Positions 19,596-29,385 are shown, numbered from the stretch's first letter. The stretch: DNA of 64,000 nucleotides from Morganella morganii (GCF_003996855.1 NZ_NRQY01000001.1:2361943-2425942); one strand, 5' to 3'. The notes: generated from the sequence alone by a model not told the origin. Numbers and translations are program-made.

Positions 19596-22055
19596 TTACA
19601 CTCCCAGTTTCCATGACATTGTCCGCAGCACGTCCGCAAATATTCCTGCCGCTGTCACATCATTCCCCGCGCCGTAACCACGCAATACCAGCGGGATAGG
19701 CTGATAATAGCGGGTATAAAACGCCAGGGCGTTCTCGCCGTTTTTCACTTTATACAGCGGATCGTTGCCGTCCGCCTCCGTAATTTTCACCTGACAGCGG
19801 CCATGATCAATGATGCCAACATAGCGTAAAACACGCCCTGCTTCTGCGGCTTTCGCCACACGCGCGGCAAAGGCCGCATCCAGTGACGGCAGATTCGCCA
19901 TAAAAGTATTCACATCCCCGGAGGCATCAAAGTCCGGCGGCAGCACGGAATCCACCTCAATATCGGCCAGTTCAAGGGAAAGCCCCGCTTCACGGGCGAG
20001 GATCAGCAGTTTGCGCGCCACATCCATCCCGGAGAGATCATCACGCGGGTCCGGCTCGGTAAAGCCTTTGGCTTTAGCCGCCGCGGTTGCCTCAGACAGC
20101 GACATTCCCTCATCCAGCATACCGAAAATAAAGGAGAGCGAGCCGGACAGAATGCCGCTGAACTGCACCAGTTCATCCCCCGCATTCAGCAGATTTTGCA
20201 GGTTTTCAATCACCGGCAGCCCGGCACCGACGTTAGTGTCATAACGGAACTGACGTTTTGAGGACGCCGCCGCACGGCGCAGTTCATGGTAATAATCCAT
20301 GGACAGCGTGTTGGCTTTTTTATTCGGTGTCACCACGTTGAAACCGTCTTTCAGGAAATCCGCATATTGCAGTGCGATCTCTTCATTCGACGTGCAATCC
20401 ACAATCACCGGATTGAGGAAGTGATACTCTTTTTCCAGGCGGATCAGACGGCTGAGACTGAACGGCTCTTTAGCCTGCGACAGCGACTGACGCCAGTCCT
20501 GCAAATCAATACCGCGCATGTTAGTCAGCATAGCTTTTGAGTTGGCGATACCGCATACGCGCAAATCGATATTCCGGGCTTTCAGCCATGCCTGCTGACG
20601 GTGGATTTGCTCCAGCAGCGCACTGCCGACCCCGCCCGTGCCCACCACAAACACTTCCACAATACGGTCAGTGTTAAACAGCATCTGGTGACACAGGCGT
20701 ACACCGGCAGCGGCAAGGTCATTATCCACCACCGCAGAAATAGAACGTTCGGATGAGCCCTGTGCGATCGCGATGATATTGATGTTGGCGCGGGTCAGTG
20801 CCGAGAAGAACCGGGCGGAAATGCCTTTGAGTGTCCGCATACCGTCCCCGACCACGGAAACAATTGCCAGGTTATCCAGCACGTCCAGCGGGTCGAGCAC
20901 GCCCTCTTTCAGCTCCAGATAAAATTCCTCTTCCAGCGCCTGCTGAGTGCGGGCTTTATCTTTCTGCGCCACACAGAAACTGATGCTGTATTCAGAAGAT
21001 GACTGTGTAATTAATACGATAGAGATATTACGCCGCGACATCACAGTAAACACCCGCGCCGCCATCCCGACCATGCCTTTCATTCCCGGCCCGGAAACGT
21101 TAAACATCGCCATATTATTCAGATTGGTGATCCCTTTCACCGGCAGGCTGTCGTCCCGCTGGCCGTCACCGATCAATGTGCCCGGCGCGTCCGGATTGAG
21201 AGTGTTTTTAATCAGGCACGGGATCTGGAACTGCGCAATCGGCGCGATAGTGCGCGGATGCAGGACTTTTGCCCCGAAATAAGAGAGCTCCATCGCTTCC
21301 TGATACGACATACCTTTCAGCAGACGGGCATCCGGTACAAAGCGCGGGTCGCAGGTATACACGCCATCCACGTCGGTCCAGATCTCACAGCAGGAGGCCC
21401 GCAGACAGGCGGCCAGTACTGCCGCAGAATAGTCAGAACCGTTACGCCCCAGCACCACCAGTTCGCCGTTTTCATTACCGGCTGTAAATCCCGCCATCAG
21501 AATGATGTGATCAGACGGGATATTCATTGCAGTAATACGTTTTGTTGATTCATGGATATCTACCGCAGATTCCAGATAACCGCCCACCGCCAGCAGATTC
21601 ACCACCGGATCAATCACAGTGACCTTATAACCGCGGGCTTTCAGCAGTGACGCCATCACCGCAATGGAAAAACGCTCGCCGCAGCTGATCATATTGGCAT
21701 TAATGCTGTCCGGACACTGCCCCAGCAGTGACACACCGTGCAGTACCTGGCGTATCCGGCCGATTTCCTGCTCAGTTTCGTGCTTCAGCCGGTCATATTC
21801 AAAGCCCGGCACAGCATCACGCAGTCCGTCCAGAATCGCCCCGAGAATGGCGGCAGCATCGTGTACCAGTGTATTTGCTTCCTGCCCGCTGACGGTCTGT
21901 TCCACCATCGCCACTAAGTAATTAGTGATTTTCGCCGGTGCGGAAAGCACCATAGCGAGCTGTCCCTGCGCGAGTTTCTTCTCTGCGATTCCTGCGATGT
22001 TCAGTATACGATCCGCGTTTGCCACGGATGTGCCGCCAAATTTAAGTACACGCAT
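19596..22055 (-). CDS. thrA: Bifunctional aspartokinase I / homoserine dehydrogenase I
   Basis: Catalyses the first and third steps of threonine synthesis. The N-terminal aspartokinase begins [17 protein letters not shown]; two ACT-type regulatory regions follow in the middle (around residues 310-460); the dehydrogenase domain starts near [16 protein letters not shown]. It has 819 residues against 820 in E. coli. In E. coli both activities are inhibited by threonine. Expression is set by the thrL attenuator. Confidence 0.98.
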   Translation of the reverse strand: MRVLKFGGTSVANADRILNIAGIAEKKLAQGQLAMVLSAPAKITNYLVAMVEQTVSGQEANTLVHDAAAILGAILDGLRDAVPGFEYDRLKHETEQEIGRIRQVLHGVSLLGQCPDSINANMISCGERFSIAVMASLLKARGYKVTVIDPVVNLLAVGGYLESAVDIHESTKRITAMNIPSDHIILMAGFTAGNENGELVVLGRNGSDYSAAVLAACLRASCCEIWTDVDGVYTCDPRFVPDARLLKGMSYQEAMELSYFGAKVLHPRTIAPIAQFQIPCLIKNTLNPDAPGTLIGDGQRDDSLPVKGITNLNNMAMFNVSGPGMKGMVGMAARVFTVMSRRNISIVLITQSSSEYSISFCVAQKDKARTQQALEEEFYLELKEGVLDPLDVLDNLAIVSVVGDGMRTLKGISARFFSALTRANINIIAIAQGSSERSISAVVDNDLAAAGVRLCHQMLFNTDRIVEVFVVGTGGVGSALLEQIHRQQAWLKARNIDLRVCGIANSKAMLTNMRGIDLQDWRQSLSQAKEPFSLSRLIRLEKEYHFLNPVIVDCTSNEEIALQYADFLKDGFNVVTPNKKANTLSMDYYHELRRAAASSKRQFRYDTNVGAGLPVIENLQNLLNAGDELVQFSGILSGSLSFIFGMLDEGMSLSEATAAAKAKGFTEPDPRDDLSGMDVARKLLILAREAGLSLELADIEVDSVLPPDFDASGDVNTFMANLPSLDAAFAARVAKAAEAGRVLRYVGIIDHGRCQVKITEADGNDPLYKVKNGENALAFYTRYYQPIPLVLRGYGAGNDVTAAGIFADVLRTMSWKLGV

Positions 22056-22084
22056 GTGTTACCTGCTCCTGCCGTTTTTAGTCC

Positions 22085-22120
22085 AAAAAAAAAGCCCGCA
22101 CAATCATTGTGCGGGCTTTT
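22085..22120 (-). terminator. Threonine operon attenuator terminator
   Basis: On the minus strand AAAGCCCGCACAAT pairs with ATTGTGCGGGCTTT and is followed by a run of nine T residues, 30 bases before thrA. Placed directly after the leader peptide gene it forms the transcription-attenuation switch. Confidence 0.93.
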
Positions 22121-22140
22121 TTCGTGATTTCAGATATGCG

Positions 22141-22209
22141 TCAGCCCGCACCGCCGGTGGTAATGGTGGTGGTCGTAATAATAATCATGGTCAGGCTGTG
22201 ATTACGCAT
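22141..22209 (-). CDS. thrL: thr operon leader peptide
   Basis: A 22-residue reading frame, too short for usual gene finders. ATG at 22209 follows AGGA. The peptide has seven Thr and four Ile, clustered as IIITTTTITT and ending GGAG, very like the E. coli leader (ending TTGNGAG). Ribosome stalling on these codons when charged tRNA-Thr or tRNA-Ile is scarce would prevent the downstream terminator hairpin. Confidence 0.93.
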   Translation of the reverse strand: MRNHSLTMIIITTTTITTGGAG

Positions 22210-22247
22210 GGAGTTCCTGTCTGTCATTTGTCTGGTTAACCCTATTA

Positions 22248-22276
22248 CGGTTAAAGGAAAGGCGGGTTGATGTCAA
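22248..22276 (-). promoter_or_regulatory. thr operon promoter
   Basis: On the minus strand TTGACA (22276-22271), 17 bases, then TAACCG inside TTTAACCGTAATAGG, which parallels E. coli TTTAACCAATATAGG. The remaining 22277-22842 has no gene: it is AT-rich and must hold the long arcA leader and promoters; TTGACA at 22524 is one candidate. Confidence 0.6.
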
Positions 22277-22842
22277 ATTATTCTTCTGATTTACCCGCAT
22301 AATCAGACAATTTGAATCCGATCACATATCAGAATAAAAAGAAATTACGGCAAATTAACGCGGATATCATCCCATCAACCGGCATTTAATTTTACGGAAC
22401 CGGGAATTTCTGTATTTTTTAACTTTTATCGCGCTGGTTACGTTTTTCGCTGTATATCCGGCAAAAAAATGTACAATAATCAGACAAGTCAGATATAATG
22501 CTTAACATTGTAGCTCTATTTATTTGACAATCATTAAAACTAGCAATGAACAATTGAAAAGAGTGTTAACGTGCTACAATTGATTTTGATATGTATCAAC
22601 AAAGGTTAGATTTCCGGATGGTAAATGATTGGGTTGCTGTTATATTGGTGTTAATAGACTAATATTGGTACGAATCGTTTCAATTCCTTACTTTCTGAAT
22701 TGAGTGATTGTTAACATGCGGTCTGAACAAGATTTTTTTCTGTTCGTGGTGATGTGCCGGACATAACCACAACGATACCGGCACAAGTTACACGGGCAGA
22801 TAATCAGATTTCTTATTATTCTAAGTAATTTAGGTAGCGACT

Positions 22843-23559
22843 ATGCAAACCCCGCATATTTTAATTGTTGAAGATGAAATCGTCACACGTAACACCCTGA
22901 AAAGTATTTTCGAAGCAGAGGGTTATGTGGTACATGAAGCGACTGACGGTGCAGAGATGCACAATGTGCTGTCAGACCATGATATCAATTTGGTTATCAT
23001 GGACATCAACCTCCCGGGAAAAAATGGTCTGTTGCTGGCGCGTGAGCTCCGCGAACAGGCAAATGTGGCACTGATGTTCTTAACCGGCCGTGATAATGAA
23101 GTGGATAAAATCCTCGGCCTGGAAATCGGTGCTGATGACTATATCACCAAGCCGTTTAACCCGCGTGAACTGACTATCCGCGCGCGTAACTTACTGTCAC
23201 GGACCATGAATCTGGCCGGTGGCAGCGAAGAGCGCCGCAGTGTGGAAAGTTACAAGTTCAACGGCTGGGAACTGGATATCAACAGCCGCTCATTAATCGG
23301 ACCAACCGGCGAGCAGTACAAACTGCCGCGCAGTGAATTCCGTGCAATGCTGCATTTCTGTGAGAATCCGGGCAAGATTCAGACCCGTGCTGAACTGCTG
23401 AAGAAAATGACCGGCCGTGAACTGAAACCGCATGACCGTACTGTGGATGTCACTATCCGCCGTATCCGTAAGCATTTCGAGTCCACACCGGATACCCCGG
23501 AAATCATCGCCACCATTCACGGCGAAGGTTACCGGTTCTGCGGCGACCTCGAAGAGTAA
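22843..23559 (+). CDS. arcA: Response regulator ArcA
   Basis: OmpR-family regulator of respiratory and fermentative genes under low oxygen, phosphorylated by ArcB. The receiver domain (about 1-120) has the acidic pair EDE at 10-12, phosphorylation site Asp54 (VIMDINLPG) and Lys at [10 protein letters not shown]; the winged-helix DNA-binding domain fills about 135-235. Length 238 residues, same as E. coli. It is monocistronic with a long upstream region. Confidence 0.98.
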   Translation: MQTPHILIVEDEIVTRNTLKSIFEAEGYVVHEATDGAEMHNVLSDHDINLVIMDINLPGKNGLLLARELREQANVALMFLTGRDNEVDKILGLEIGADDYITKPFNPRELTIRARNLLSRTMNLAGGSEERRSVESYKFNGWELDINSRSLIGPTGEQYKLPRSEFRAMLHFCENPGKIQTRAELLKKMTGRELKPHDRTVDVTIRRIRKHFESTPDTPEIIATIHGEGYRFCGDLEE

Positions 23560-23637
23560 TCTTCCGCTGCGGTAACACTATATGACATTCCCGGTGCCGC
23601 TCAGCGCCACCGGGAATTTGCTGTTTCTGCTGTCCGT

Positions 23638-24129
23638 TTACTTATCCCACGGAATAATCGGCACCGCACTCAGGGCATTCTTCGGCGAACCATCAACCAC
23701 TTTGTCTGAATAAGTCAGATAAATCAGCGCGTGGCGTTTTTCGTCATAGAAACGAACGACCTGTAACTTCTTGAATACCATGGATGTCCGTTTCTGGAAC
23801 ACCACCTGACCTTTATCACTGCGGCCCTTTTTCACTTTGTCACTGACCGTAACCGGCCCGACCTGCTGGCAGGAAATCGCAGCATCTGAGGTATCTTCCG
23901 CCAGACCCAGCCCGCCTTTGATCCCGCCGGTTTTTGCCCGGCTCAGGTAACAGGTGATATTTTCCACATCCGGGTCATCAAAGGCTTCCACCACGATTTT
24001 GTGGTCCGGCCCCAGAATTTTGAATACGGTGTCCACAGAGCCGATTTCTTCACCATGGCTCAAAAAGGATAACGAACTCAATGAAATAGCTGTAATAATT
24101 CCCAGTATAGACCGGTGAGTCTGATTCAT
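23638..24129 (-). CDS. creA: CreA family protein
   Basis: Small periplasmic protein of unknown role. The 163 residues begin with a signal peptide (about 1-27, cleavage near SHG-EE). Typical family features are [25 protein letters not shown] and two Cys ([22 protein letters not shown]) that could form a disulfide. In E. coli it stands next to creBCD, but here it is alone between arcA and rob, convergent with arcA. Confidence 0.93.
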   Translation of the reverse strand: MNQTHRSILGIITAISLSSLSFLSHGEEIGSVDTVFKILGPDHKIVVEAFDDPDVENITCYLSRAKTGGIKGGLGLAEDTSDAAISCQQVGPVTVSDKVKKGRSDKGQVVFQKRTSMVFKKLQVVRFYDEKRHALIYLTYSDKVVDGSPKNALSAVPIIPWDK

Positions 24130-24339
24130 AATCTTAATAGCCCAAGAAAACCATTTGAAAATTGTATGATTTTAAAGATAATCCATCTTACCAGTTTATG
24201 ATAGTTGCCCTGTTCTTAAAACATTTTTCCGGCCAAAAGTAATAATTGGTAAATGATTATCTCGTTGATAATCACTCAGGTTAGAATATAAATTCGTTAT
24301 ATCTCTTTCAGAACTTCATCAATCCAATAAGGGAGATGT

Positions 24340-25260
24340 ATGGATCAGACCAGCATCATTCGCGATTTACTCCGTTGGTTAGATGAGCATTTAGATCAGC
24401 CACTTTCCCTCGATAATGTCGCTGCGAAGGCAGGCTACTCCAAGTGGCATTTACAACGTATGTTCAAGGACGTCACCGGTGAAGCCATCGGGGCTTACAT
24501 CCGGGCCCGCCGCTTGTCACGCGCAGCCATTGCACTGCGGCTGACCGCCCGTCCTATTTTAGATATTGCATTACAGTACCGTTTTGATTCTCAGCAAACC
24601 TTTACACGTGCGTTTAAGAAACAGTTTAATAAAACACCTGCACTGTACCGCCGTCTTGACGAATGGTGCTCTGATGGCATTTGCTCTGCAATCCGGCTGG
24701 ATGACACAGCGCTGCCTGAGCACGAATTTGTCACGCTGCCGCCGCGTACAGTAACCGGTATTGAACACAGTTGTTCACACCGTCTGGAAGACTGGGCAAC
24801 TGCCTGTACGCATATGCGTCAGGAGTTCTGGCTGCATCATATTTCCGTGGCGAAAACCATTCCGGATTATGTTTACGGGCTTTACAGCACAACCCGCAAT
24901 CCGGATAAAGAAGATGAGCAGACTGTCAATTACACCACAGCTGTGGATACGGAATTTGCCGCTTTCACCACGGAAGAAAACGTGCGTGAACTGGAGATGC
25001 CGGGCGGTGAATATCTCTGCTTCACCTTTAGCGGCATTCCTTACCGCGGCGCAATGCAGGAATTTCTGTTCACCATTTACGGTCAGTGCGTACCGCACCT
25101 GGGGATCACCCGCCGCCGTGGTTACGATATTGAGTGTTATAAACTGAGAAAAGGAACTGACATCTGCTATCCGGGTGTGGCTGATGTGGATGAAGCGGAC
25201 CCGCGCCATCACATTGAGGAATTTAAGTACTATATTCCTGTCAGGCGTAACCCGCAGTAA
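24340..25260 (+). CDS. rob: Right-origin-binding transcription factor Rob
   Basis: AraC/XylS-family activator of the marA/soxS/rob regulon. The DNA-binding domain is N-terminal (about 1-105, with LDNVAAKAGYSKWHLQRMFK and the second helix-turn-helix near DIALQYRFDSQQTFTRAFKK). A C-terminal GyrI-like ligand-binding domain follows (about 120-300). The 306 residues are slightly more than the 289 of E. coli Rob. GGGAG lies before the ATG. Relatives in Proteus and Morganella affect multidrug tolerance; here that is inference. Confidence 0.92.
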   Translation: MDQTSIIRDLLRWLDEHLDQPLSLDNVAAKAGYSKWHLQRMFKDVTGEAIGAYIRARRLSRAAIALRLTARPILDIALQYRFDSQQTFTRAFKKQFNKTPALYRRLDEWCSDGICSAIRLDDTALPEHEFVTLPPRTVTGIEHSCSHRLEDWATACTHMRQEFWLHHISVAKTIPDYVYGLYSTTRNPDKEDEQTVNYTTAVDTEFAAFTTEENVRELEMPGGEYLCFTFSGIPYRGAMQEFLFTIYGQCVPHLGITRRRGYDIECYKLRKGTDICYPGVADVDEADPRHHIEEFKYYIPVRRNPQ

Positions 25261-25334
25261 TCACTCCCGCAGAACAAACACCGCCGCCGGTGGTGTCTTG
25301 TTCACCCGGGCGGTGTCTGATATCACGGAATCAC

Positions 25335-25970
25335 TCAGCGCTGCACTTCATCCAGTGCAGGGAGGCTCAGATGAGTCGTATCTCCGGCCGTTTCAACAAC
25401 CCAGCCATCCGCCAGCCACGGGCTTTCCTGATACTCCAGAACGGATAATGAGCAGTTACGCAGGCGCAGGCGGCGTTCCGCATAAGCCGGCAACCCGAGC
25501 ACAGAACCAATCAGGCATCCCAGTGCAATACCGTGACTGACCAGCAGAACTTTACTGCCTTCCGGCAGATCCAGTGTGCTTTCCAGCGCCGCCCGCATCC
25601 GGCTTTCCAGCTCCGCGAGAGATTCACCTTCCGGGATACGTCCGTCTTCCGCGCCATTAAGCAGGCTCTTACGCCAGCCCTCTTCTTCTGCGGTCAGGGT
25701 ATGAATCTGACGTTTTTCCAGCACGCCCATGTTGAGCTCACGCAGACGTGGATCAGCAATAATTTCACAACCGCAGGCTTCTGCGATCAGTTTCGCGGTC
25801 TGCTGTGTGCGGCCCAGATCACTGGCGATAATATGCGTGATCCCTTCATTTTTCAGACGCGCGGCAACCTGCTTCGCCTGATCGATACCACTTTGGGTTA
25901 ACGGGCTGTCGGAATGCCCCTGGATACGGCGCTGAACGTTCCATTCAGTTTCACCGTGACGGACAAGAAA
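25335..25970 (-). pseudogene. gpmB: Phosphoglycerate mutase family protein GpmB, 3' part cut off from its start
   Basis: Histidine-phosphatase superfamily: FLVRHGETEWN at the start and LLVSHGIALG in the C-terminal part hold the catalytic histidines. From TTT at 25970 it aligns with E. coli GpmB from residue 5 (MLQVYLVRHG). Upstream of this codon the sequence is the end of an IS110-type element. The missing codons ATG TCA CAG GTA lie 2.08 kb away at 28066-28055. Read-through frames offer only a TTG at 25997 with no ribosome site, or an ATA at 25973 nine bases after GGGAGG, the latter lying in the element's own inverted repeat. Some translation is possible but the native start is lost. Confidence 0.8.
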
Positions 25971-25974
25971 TATA

Positions 25975-25988
25975 TATGAGCGCCTCCC
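25975..25988. repeat. Subterminal inverted repeat, right end of IS1111-type element
   Basis: TATGAGCGCCTCCC, exact inverse complement of 28037-28050. Its minus strand supplies the GGGAGG that by chance looks like a ribosome site before the gpmB remnant. Confidence 0.8.
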
Positions 25989-25989
25989 G

Positions 25990-26246
25990 TTTGCCAAGCC
26001 TTGTACTTGATGACGGACAGGACGATTGCGGCTATATATCCGGTCTTTGTGCAGTCGCGAAAGCGGCTGCTGACCCTAATGAAATCCGCTGACCCACGCC
26101 TCAATTACCTCTGCGAACTCAGGGTTCAATATTTCTTTCAGGCTTAGTGAGTCCCGGTCTGACCTGTTTTGTCATTACGTACATTGCCTGCGCAACCTGT
26201 TGACGCTTGTTTTTACTCTCAAGCTTTATGCTCGTGTTGCGGGTAG
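25990..26246 (-). ncRNA. Candidate guide (bridge/seek) RNA region of the IS1111-type element
   Basis: The 257 bases between the transposase stop and the right inverted repeat hold no convincing gene. In IS1111-group elements a structured RNA that pairs with target and donor DNA is known to be encoded here, downstream of the transposase. Local stems are visible, for example GCAGCCGCTTTCGCGACTGC. Exact ends and the guide loops cannot be set by eye. Confidence 0.5.
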
Positions 26247-27257
26247 TCAACTGAAGGCATAGTTCCTCTGGTAAGGTCTGTCGTGCGCCAGTACGGCCCA
26301 TATTATTCTAGCCATCTTGTTGGCCAGTGCTACGGATACCACATTTACTGGACGTCGTTTCTGCAGTTCAGTGACCCACGGTCCTGGTTCACTGGCGTTC
26401 TGTATGACGCTGTGAGCGCCGTTGACCAGAAGTTTTCGCAGATATTTATCGCCCCGCTTGCTGATCCCCTGCAGCAGGATCTTCCCTCCTGTCCCGGTCT
26501 GTCTCGGAACCAACCCGATCCAGGCAGCGAACTCGCGGCCTGACCGAAAAGCTTTCGCATCCCCCATCGACGCAATCGCTGCGGTTGCTGTCAGTAGGCC
26601 CACTCCAGGTATGTCGCTGATGGCCTTTACTCCTGGATCATTTTTACTCAGTTCACGTATTCGGCGTTCGATGTCAGTGATGCGTTTATCTACCCGGTCT
26701 ATCTCGCTCAGTTGTTCTCCGAGGCTGTCAATCAGCGCTGCCGGTAGACGCCCTGACAAGCGGTCAAGTATCTCCGGCACTGACCGGACCAGACTGGCAT
26801 ACCCCTTTGCCATCACTTCGCCGTACTCTGCCAGCAAACCGTGCAGCTCATTGGTTTGCATCAGCCTGAATTTCATCAACTGTGAACGTATCCGGTGCAG
26901 GGCCAGCATGGCCTGTTGCTGCTCGGTTTTTACCGCAACGGCCTTACCCGGCTGCTGTACCGCCCGCCAGATCGCTTGCGCATCGGCCGTATCATTTTTG
27001 TTGCGAATATTGAAGGCCTTGACGAACTCCCCCGGCATCAGCTTAACCTGATGCCCCATCTTAGACAGCTGTCTGGCCCAGTGATGTGCACCGCCACAGG
27101 CTTCCATGCCGATCAGGCAGGAGGGCAGGTTGGCGAAGAATTCAGGGAACCTGGCCCGTTTAATGGCTTTGTTGATAACTTCGCCTGTTTCCATATCAAC
27201 GTAATGCACCTGCATAATGTTCTTGGCTATGTCGACACCGACTGGCATAGGTTTCAT
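26247..27257 (-). CDS. IS110-family transposase (IS1111 group)
   Basis: DEDD recombinase of 336 residues. The N-terminal RuvC-like domain has Asp9 (VGVDIAKN), Glu52 (GMEACGG), Asp89 and Asp92 (NKNDTADAQAIW). A central coiled stretch follows, then the C-terminal Tnp domain with SDIPGVGLLTATAAIASMGD, FAAWIGLVPRQ and GISKRGDKYLRKLL, which holds the conserved serine. GGAGGAAG lies ahead of the ATG. It is 42 bases downstream of the GST gene on the same strand. Looks full length and possibly active. Confidence 0.93.
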   Translation of the reverse strand: MKPMPVGVDIAKNIMQVHYVDMETGEVINKAIKRARFPEFFANLPSCLIGMEACGGAHHWARQLSKMGHQVKLMPGEFVKAFNIRNKNDTADAQAIWRAVQQPGKAVAVKTEQQQAMLALHRIRSQLMKFRLMQTNELHGLLAEYGEVMAKGYASLVRSVPEILDRLSGRLPAALIDSLGEQLSEIDRVDKRITDIERRIRELSKNDPGVKAISDIPGVGLLTATAAIASMGDAKAFRSGREFAAWIGLVPRQTGTGGKILLQGISKRGDKYLRKLLVNGAHSVIQNASEPGPWVTELQKRRPVNVVSVALANKMARIIWAVLAHDRPYQRNYAFS

Positions 27258-27299
27258 TTCTGCTTCCTCCTGCGACCCTGTTCTATTGAAAATAATTAC

Positions 27300-27938
27300 T
27301 TACTCTCTTAATTCATCGTAAGACACCATTACGTGCTCGCTGAAAGCAGGTCGTTCCTTTAATCGTGAATAATATGCACTGAGATTTGGCAGCGGCATAC
27401 GGTCAATATCTATGTCGTAATATCGATACAATACGTGTCCAAATTGAATATCTGCGAGAGTGAACTCATCACCGGTCAAGAATTGATGCTCTGCAATCTG
27501 TTCTTCTGCAAGCACAAGTTTCTGCTCGAAGGTGTTTACCGCGATTTTAATCACCTCGCAGTCACGCTTTTCAGCTGGCGTTCGAACGACCCGCCAAAAA
27601 ATCGGTGCTGTAAAGAGGAGTGCAACATTCAATTTCGACCATTCCATCCACCGATCCACATCGGCCCTGTCAAAGAAATCAGTAGGCCAGAAGCTTCCTT
27701 TTGCGTAACGATTAGCCAAATACCTCAGAATCGCTCCAGTTTCCCATAGAGGTTTGTGATCACCGTCTCTAAGAACTGGTATGGTGCGGTTTGGATTTAG
27801 CGCGTAGAATTCCGGTGTATCCGTACCGCCAAATCTGTGACCGATATCATATCTTTGATACGGCAAGCCCAATTCTCCTATGCACCACATCAACGCTTGC
27901 ACATTGGACGACGTTTTTCTTCCCCAAATTTCCAACAT
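27300..27938 (-). CDS. Glutathione S-transferase, passenger of the IS element
   Basis: Cytosolic GST of 212 residues. The thioredoxin-like N-terminal domain (about 1-80) starts LEIWGRKTSSNVQALMW, with Ser10 as a likely catalytic residue, and contains NPNRTIPVL with the cis-proline and WETGAILRYLANRY. The all-helical C-terminal domain includes FTLADIQFGHVLYRYY. AGAGG lies before the ATG. Base composition is more AT-rich than the flanking chromosome. It lies between the left inverted repeat and the transposase, so it travels with the element. Substrate unknown. Confidence 0.88.
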   Translation of the reverse strand: MLEIWGRKTSSNVQALMWCIGELGLPYQRYDIGHRFGGTDTPEFYALNPNRTIPVLRDGDHKPLWETGAILRYLANRYAKGSFWPTDFFDRADVDRWMEWSKLNVALLFTAPIFWRVVRTPAEKRDCEVIKIAVNTFEQKLVLAEEQIAEHQFLTGDEFTLADIQFGHVLYRYYDIDIDRMPLPNLSAYYSRLKERPAFSEHVMVSYDELRE

Positions 27939-28036
27939 GATTCTTTAACCTCTGGAAGTTGATGCACAATGTGCGTGGTGTTGGACCAGTAGGGATTTAC
28001 CTTACCACGATTTAATTTACATGAACCCATTCTGGA

Positions 28037-28050
28037 GGGAGGCGCTCATA
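28037..28050. repeat. Subterminal inverted repeat, left end of IS1111-type element
   Basis: GGGAGGCGCTCATA, exact inverse complement of 25975-25988. Four bases outside it the original gpmB 5' codons resume. Confidence 0.8.
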
Positions 28051-28054
28051 CCAT

Positions 28055-28066
28055 TACCTGTGACAT
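28055..28066 (-). pseudogene. gpmB: 5' fragment of gpmB (four codons)
   Basis: On the minus strand ATG TCA CAG GTA (M S Q V) matches the E. coli gpmB start ATG TTA CAG GTA. The frame runs into TGA inside the element at 28048-28046. It lies 188 bases from yjjX and divergent from it, the E. coli arrangement, so the native gpmB promoter should lie in 28067-28250. Confidence 0.7.
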
Positions 28067-28205
28067 AACTATCAATCTCTGCTTTTACTGTGTGAAAGTC
28101 TGATTACCCCGCTACCATACCGTAAAAACATTCTCGGGATCACGCTTTTCCCTGAAACAATTTCACTGCACCGCCGCGTCTAAAAAAATCTGCGGAAAGC
28201 CGCCA

Positions 28206-28217
28206 ATATTCGCTATA
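28206..28217 (+). promoter_or_regulatory. Probable -10 region of yjjX
   Basis: TTCGCTATACTG contains TATACT, a good -10 box, about 40 bases before the yjjX ATG. No clear -35 box is visible. Confidence 0.4.
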
Positions 28218-28254
28218 CTGCGGCAAACATAATTACGTGGATAGTTTAATTATC

Positions 28255-28791
28255 ATGTTTCATATTATCGCAGCAACGACTAATCCGGCCAAAATTCAGG
28301 CTATCCGTTCCGCTTTTGAAGTGGTACTGGGTAACGGCAATTTTGATATTGAAGATGTGAATGTGGACAGCAGTGTGCCGCAGCAGCCTATCGGGAATAC
28401 CGAAACCCGTACCGGTGCCCGCCAGCGCGTCAATGCAGCCCGTCAGGTCAGACCTGAAGCGGATTTCTGGGTTGGTGTTGAAGCGGGTATTGAAGGCGAT
28501 ATGACCTTTGCCTGGATTGTGATCGAACATCGCCAGCTGCGCGGGGAATCGCGTTCTGCCAGCCTGATGCTGCCGGAAAAAATTCTCGCGGGGATCCGCG
28601 AAGGCCGTGAACTCGGTGATGAAATGGCCGACCTGACCGGAGTGGAAGATATCAAACAAAAAGGCGGGGCGATCGGCTTCTTCACCGGCGGCGCACTGAC
28701 CCGGACCAGCGTTTATGAGCAGGCCATTATCCTGGCACTGGTGCCTATTCAGCATGAGATTTATAAATCACTGAATACAAAAGAATTCTGA
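28255..28791 (+). CDS. yjjX: Inosine/xanthosine triphosphatase
   Basis: House-cleaning NTPase that hydrolyses ITP and XTP to keep non-canonical purines out of nucleic acids. From ATG 28255 the protein begins [21 protein letters not shown], matching E. coli [17 protein letters not shown]; it also has [26 protein letters not shown] and [13 protein letters not shown]. About 178 residues. A GTG at 28237 would add six residues and is less likely. In E. coli it is divergent from gpmB, as the fragments here also show. Confidence 0.93.
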   Translation: MFHIIAATTNPAKIQAIRSAFEVVLGNGNFDIEDVNVDSSVPQQPIGNTETRTGARQRVNAARQVRPEADFWVGVEAGIEGDMTFAWIVIEHRQLRGESRSASLMLPEKILAGIREGRELGDEMADLTGVEDIKQKGGAIGFFTGGALTRTSVYEQAIILALVPIQHEIYKSLNTKEF

Positions 28792-28795
28792 TCTG

Positions 28796-28825
28796 AAAAA
28801 CCGGACCGGTGATAACCGGCCCGGT
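28796..28825 (-). terminator. Terminator of the GNAT gene
   Basis: On the minus strand ACCGGGCCGGT and ACCGGTCCGGT pair with one mismatch, followed by five T residues. Confidence 0.7.
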
Positions 28826-28842
28826 GACCTTCGCAATACCTT

Positions 28843-29385
28843 TTACTGCTCTGCCAGCCACTCTTCACGTGTAATACGGCTGATATGTTCAGTCCGGTAA
28901 TCATTCAGGAACTGATTGAATTTGTTCTCTTCTGTATGATGATGACGGAATCCGCATTTAGCCTGAACACGGTGTGACTGTTCATTGTTTTCAAAATAGC
29001 CGCACCACAGCGCATCCAGCTCCAGGGTTTCAAATGCATGACGCATCACTTCCCTGACCGCTTCCGGGATCAGCCCCTGCCCCCAATACGGCACACCAAT
29101 CCAGTAAGCGATTTCACCTTCCCGCTGACTGATATCAAAGTTGCTGTTTTCCCCGATCAGAATCCCGATACAGCCGACAGCCCGTCCGTTTGCTTTCAGT
29201 TCAGTGGCATAGACCTCATCAAGATTAAAGACGGTGCGAATAATATCCGCACTTTCCTCAGCAAAACTGTGCGGCGGCCAGCCGGCTATCGGGCCGACCC
29301 GGTCATCTTTTGCCACTTCATATAAATCAGCGGCGTCGGTTTCTGCCCACGGGCGCAGAATCATACGTTCTGTTTCTAATTTCAT
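28843..29385 (-). CDS. GNAT-family N-acetyltransferase (RimJ/RimL type)
   Basis: Acetyl-CoA-dependent acetyltransferase of 180 residues with the typical opening LETERMILRPWAETDAADLY and the acetyl-CoA-binding region IGVPYWGQGLIPEAVREVMRHAF, then NEQSHRVQAKCGFRHH. The fold is clear; the substrate could be a protein N-terminus, an amino acid or an antibiotic and cannot be told from sequence. It stands alone between yjjX and an AraC-type gene, a spot where E. coli has nothing. Confidence 0.88.
   Translation of the reverse strand: MKLETERMILRPWAETDAADLYEVAKDDRVGPIAGWPPHSFAEESADIIRTVFNLDEVYATELKANGRAVGCIGILIGENSNFDISQREGEIAYWIGVPYWGQGLIPEAVREVMRHAFETLELDALWCGYFENNEQSHRVQAKCGFRHHHTEENKFNQFLNDYRTEHISRITREEWLAEQ

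Larger units (their letters stand above)
25971..28054 (-). mobile_element. IS110-family (IS1111-type) element carrying a GST gene
   Basis: About 2,084 bp, bounded by 14-base inverted repeats lying a few bases inside each end, as is known for the IS1111 group. Order in transcription direction: left end, glutathione S-transferase gene, transposase, about 260 bases without a clear gene, right end. Joining the flanks at the proposed ends restores gpmB as ATG TCA CAG GTA TTT CTT, matching E. coli MLQVYLV in frame, apart from an ambiguous TA. Typical IS1111 elements are 1.3-1.6 kb without passenger genes, so this one is unusual. Confidence 0.75.

Noticed and set aside
25898..26104. Reading frame of 68 codons over the gpmB/element junction
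   Set aside because: Overlaps gpmB in another frame, has no ribosome site and crosses the element end.
26119..26301. Small frame downstream of the IS110 transposase
   Set aside because: Overlaps the transposase 3' end in another frame and lies in the expected guide-RNA region; no support as a protein.
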